Assembly (NCBI GenBank): GCA_932294295.1
Contig: OW028573.1
Location: 59,621,829 to 59,685,828 of the forward strand
Source: Alitta virens
Lineage: Eukaryota > Annelida > Polychaeta > Phyllodocida > Nereididae
DNA length: 64,000 nucleotides
Reading direction: 5' to 3'
Under the pieces are notes generated by a model. The model worked only from the letters and a program-made list of their open reading frames with translations, was not told the DNA's origin and did no database searches. Position numbers and translations under genes: made by a program. How positions within the stretch are numbered: the first letter of the stretch is position 1; every line of letters begins with the position of its first letter. Positions 60,784 through 64,000 of this stretch are shown one piece after another.

Positions 60784-61956
60784 TAATATGGAAGTCCATT
60801 TGCAGGGATTTTAATTTTTGGCAGCTCGGTAGGCCTAAGAATACCTTTCTGGTAAATTGTCTTTTTTATGTCTTTATTCTTCTCATGCGAAGTCAATGGG
60901 TTTTTTAACACAGCAAAAAAGGGCATGCAGCTGGCGTTGATGGCAGAGATGCTGACCTAGATGTGATGAGCCAACACTTGTTGGTTCATTTGAGCGCTAT
61001 ATCTCTTTTGCCATCTTTGGCTCCCATGATGAAGATAACGGCATGCCAACATAGTAATTACAAAACAAAATTCAAATCTGGCGTGACTCTTTTTAATAAT
61101 AGGGTATCTACAGTCCATATAACTCTATTATTATAAATACATTAAGTTCTATTAATGGTGAAATAAAGGTATGCAAGCCTGTCATTGTACTGATGCAAAA
61201 TTTGATCTCATATGTGTGACCTTAATACGGTCTTTGCCTATTCACTTCAATGTCTCAATTCTGTTTTCAAAGCAATTGTCTTCAGCAACGTTTTCATCAT
61301 TGTGGCCAATTAAAAAAGTTTGATAACAATATGTCTCAATGGTACTGGGTCTCAAGCTCAGTCAGCTTTTATGACTAGCTGCCAGAGGCAGACCTAATGA
61401 TGAGATGATAAGGCTTGGAGTCCACAACATGTTACACATTTACCAGGGGTGTGGTATTTTACTTGCTTCAGCACAGACACAGCATACACGACACCTCCAA
61501 TTTAACGTCTCATTCAATCTGCATCCAGCTTTTATAAAGTTGCTGTGGCACCCACAACCAAGAGGTCCATAGCTTATTTCAATTATTTTGCAATTTTATA
61601 TTTTTTATTTGATTGTGAAAATTTAAATATTCCATATATCAGCAGTAAAGATATTCCACTCTGTTAACAATTTAACGTGGGCAGTTTTGTAGCTCAGCCT
61701 CTCATTGCATGAAAGGAGCCCAGGTGCGTGTGGATGTGGAGGCCAGCCAGGCTGAGCCAGCACTGTACCATTCCCAGGCTGCTAATCATGGCCGATTCAA
61801 CACTAATGAACTGCCCTTTTGTTATCATGTTTCACGGTTACGGTCAACAACACAATCAGATCATCCACGCACCACCACCCTGCAACTTTGATGCCATCTC
61901 TTCACAACGTGGTTGTGCCACAACATTATTCCAACGGTGTTTCAAGTCTGTAAAGG

Positions 61957-62524
61957 GGGTTTCACACATAGCCGGATCAGACGCAGGAGCGTCCCGGAGG
62001 TCAACTCCGTAATACTCCCGCATACTCCGGGGAAAGGCGTATAGACATCTTGTTCATGTCCGGGAGTGTCCGGCATTGTCCGGCATGGTCCGGTATCTCC
62101 GGGGGACTCCGGCAAAAAAATTAAACATGTTTAATTTTTCATGCCGGAGATCCCGGAGTAATTTAATCCGTGTAGATCCGTGTAGATCCGTGTAGACTCC
62201 CAGTAGACTCCGTCGATCTCCGGGGACCTCCGTATTGACACCGAAAGACTTCGTGTGATCTCCGGCTAAGTCCGGCGTCAACCGGGCGTGAAAAGTACGC
62301 TCCGGAGAGCACAAGGAGCAACTCGGTTCCACACGAGTGAACTAGGACCAACACGGAGTCTAAACGGAGTGAACAGGGAGAGCGGGTTTACATGTCATTT
62401 GCTTGACCCGGTTAACTCCGTTATGTACACGGTGTCACACGAGATCAATGCGGACATACAGGAGTGAACTGGGTGTCAAGACGGAGTTAATTAAACTGAC
62501 ACGGAGTGAGTACGGATGCCTGAG
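61957..62524 (+). mobile_element. Likely left end of a DNA transposon: dense CCGG/ACTCCG motif array
   Basis: An abrupt change from AT-rich sequence into GC-rich DNA beginning AGGGGGTTTCACACATAGCC just after a TAA. CCGG, CTCCGG and ACTCCG units recur many times, with a local TCCGTGTAGA triplet repeat (62167-62196). After about 62330 the motif appears mostly in the opposite orientation (ACGGAGT). Arrays of subterminal repeats in both orientations are typical of transposase-binding ends. The right end is outside the window, so the superfamily (PIF/Harbinger is my first guess, from a TAA-like flank and the MADF-type gene) cannot be settled. Confidence 0.5.
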
Positions 62525-62532
62525 TATATATA
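62525..62532 (+). promoter_or_regulatory. TATA box of the MADF-like gene
   Basis: TATATATA about 150 bases upstream of the MPPRTRK start codon. Transcription would begin near 62555-62565, downstream of the longer open frame's first Met at 62403, which supports the later start. Confidence 0.55.
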
Positions 62533-62678
62533 CAACCGCCGTCTTTGGAGAAGCATCATTCCACCGCCCGCCGTTCATCGTTGATCATCGAAGTAATTCA
62601 TTTATCATCCACCATTTCTTCTGGATATTACCTTCTGGATTGCTGCTGCTGCTACTGCCGTTTCTTGAATTAACCACC

Positions 62679-64000
62679 ATGCCACCTAGGACACGAAAGG
62701 GGAGGCCTGTCAAGAAGACTGTTGTCCAAGAGGAACCTGCACCACCTGCTGCTGTTGAAGAAGATGTAGCCAGTAATACCTCTTCAAGACCGCAAAGTCC
62801 ACAAGGCATGCCAGATTTACCTGGGCCAGTTCTACCTGCTGCACCTGCAGTACCTCCTACTGCAGCTCCACCCCCACCTGCAGCAAGAGCGAAGAGGCAG
62901 AAAAAGGAAGCCCTGAACCTCACAGAAGACCAGGAACAAGATGTGGCCGACTGGTACCGGTCCCAGGAGATGTTGTATAACCGGCGGCTTGCTCAATACA
63001 AGCGGATAGACATAAAATCGCGAATGCTAGACCAGAAGGCGAAGGAGCTGGATTGTACTGCGCAGCAGCTGAAAACTTGGATAGACTCAATGCGCACTGC
63101 AGTTGGGAAGCTCACGGATCCAGCCAAGAAGCCTTCTGGTGGGGCAGCTAGAATCCTGACAGACCGGGACAACTGGATAATGGAGAATTTCGGCTACCTC
63201 GAACGCCACATCAAGAGGGTTGATGCTGGGAAGAGAAAGAAAGGTGGGCAGCTTTCCCAGAGCTTATCAGCCAAAACTCCAACCAGCAGCAACAGACCTA
63301 CCACTGAGGATGACACGTCTGAAGCTGAGGAGGTCATTGTCGATAGTTCGGATGATGGTGGCAGGGATTCCGATACAAGCAGGTCCAAGGGTGGGCCTTA
63401 CAAGGGCGACAGCAGCAGCAGCACGAGGAAGATGGGGGCCCCTCCTCCAAGCAAGAAGACGTCCAGACGTCAGCCTCGTCATCATCATGACTGTGATGCA
63501 TCCAGCCTTGCAGCTAGTGGAGATGGAATTGCTACACAAGCTGTCACTCAAGTAAGTATACTGCTTCAGTTGCCATGATAATCAAGATAATCGTATTGTA
63601 ATGTTGCAGTTTAAAGTTGTAATTGTAATCTTGCATTTTAAAGTTGTAGCTTTTCCATAGTAGAAAGTGGTAGCTTTGTTTCTTGGCACTTCCAGTGTTC
63701 ACTGTATGGTGATGTGTCTTTTCAGTACATTGTCAATAATGCACATGCTATTGCAGTTGCCATGTGACTTACTCTAATGTTGTGTTTTTTCCTATTTCCA
63801 GCTGATTGAAAAAGCCACCCATCTGCAGAGGGACATGCACAGCAAGTTGAGTCAGCCGACAGACTCAGGCAGCTTGTCCAAGAGGGTCTTCACGGACATG
63901 ATCTACCACGAGGTGATGCAGATGGACACCGAGACTTGGTGGGATTACCAGGCCCAAACCTTAAACAGCCTGATGCAGTTTAAGCAGGCGTATCGTCGCA
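62679..64000 (+). CDS. MADF-like DNA-binding protein, probably transposon-encoded (3' end outside window)
   Basis: Exon 1 is 62679-63551 (291 codons, CAA|GTAAGT, phase 0); exon 2 runs from 63802 (TATTTCCAG acceptor) to the window end. Start chosen at MPPRTRKGRPVKK because of its context (ACCACCATG) and the TATA box 150 bases upstream; the frame stays open further 5'. Order: basic N-terminus, Pro/Ala-rich segment (about 48-70), nuclear-signal-like KRQKK, and a MADF/trihelix-like domain (about 85-178) with WYRSQEMLYNRRLAQYK, KAKELDCTAQQLKTWIDSMR, GKLT and LTDRDNWIMENFGYLERHI. A Ser/Asp-rich acidic and basic tail follows. Exon 2 has THLQRDMHSKLSQ and MDTETWWDYQAQTLNSLMQF. Such proteins accompany PIF/Harbinger-type transposases and bind their ends, but some are host genes. 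No transposase is seen here. Confidence 0.7.

Larger units (their letters stand above)
59880..61956. other. ATG5 3' UTR and intergenic spacer
   Basis: The first 430 bases or so are the ATG5 3' UTR. The MITE at 60580-60783 is listed separately. From 60784 to 61956 I see no gene. Confidence 0.65.

Noticed and set aside
62403..62678. N-terminal extension of the MADF-like protein starting at the Met at 62403
   Set aside because: The TATA box at 62525 and the good start context at 62679 place transcription and translation downstream. The extra 92 residues are made from the repeat array and an untranslated leader.

Overview
The window is nuclear DNA from an animal. It is AT-rich, its genes are split by introns with GT..AG ends, microsatellites and homopolymer C/G runs are common, and remains of transposable elements are scattered through it. 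The two conserved genes are animal genes of vertebrate-like architecture. Intron density, frequent poly-C tracts and the MADF-type mobile gene suggest a marine invertebrate deuterostome (echinoderm, hemichordate or cephalochordate). That placement is an inference; the sequence alone does not fix the phylum.

Minus strand, about 22.2 kb down to 2.2 kb: the 5' part of a SHANK/ProSAP postsynaptic scaffold gene, read here as 13 coding exons (about 579 codons). The exons encode the SPN (Shank N-terminal, ubiquitin-like) domain, a block of six to seven ankyrin repeats, a Ser-rich linker, the SH3 domain and the first residues after it. The PDZ, proline-rich and SAM parts would lie beyond position 1. 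The start codon is fixed by an in-frame stop just upstream in the same exon. An alternative first coding exon is possible at 15.6 kb, and a non-coding first exon with a CCAAT-bearing promoter is possible near 32.0-32.5 kb.

About 22.2-51.3 kb: a 29 kb stretch with no recognisable protein gene. It is the SHANK 5' intron(s) and promoter region plus the intergenic space up to ATG5, and it holds CAG/CTG tracts, a (TA)n and an (ATTC)n microsatellite, and poly-C/poly-G runs.

Plus strand, 51.3-60.3 kb: a complete ATG5 gene in 7 coding exons (271 residues). It keeps the ATG12-acceptor lysine (Lys131 here, Lys130 in human) and is followed by an AATAAA signal. A tRNA-derived SINE sits in its second intron. 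SHANK and ATG5 are divergently transcribed; they are unrelated in function and the sequence shows no sign of shared regulation.

60.5-64 kb: a 200-bp MITE with 39-bp terminal inverted repeats flanked by TA. Next comes a GC-rich array of CCGG/ACTCCG motifs, then a TATA box and an intron-containing gene for a basic MADF-like (trihelix DNA-binding) protein that runs off the window end, probably the left part of a DNA transposon.

The most unusual finding is a set of three tiny palindromes (19-31 bp) built from CATGGAGTCAC, each bounded by its own perfect 7-bp direct repeat. They look like excision scars or ultra-short relics of a cut-and-paste transposon whose ends start with CATG.
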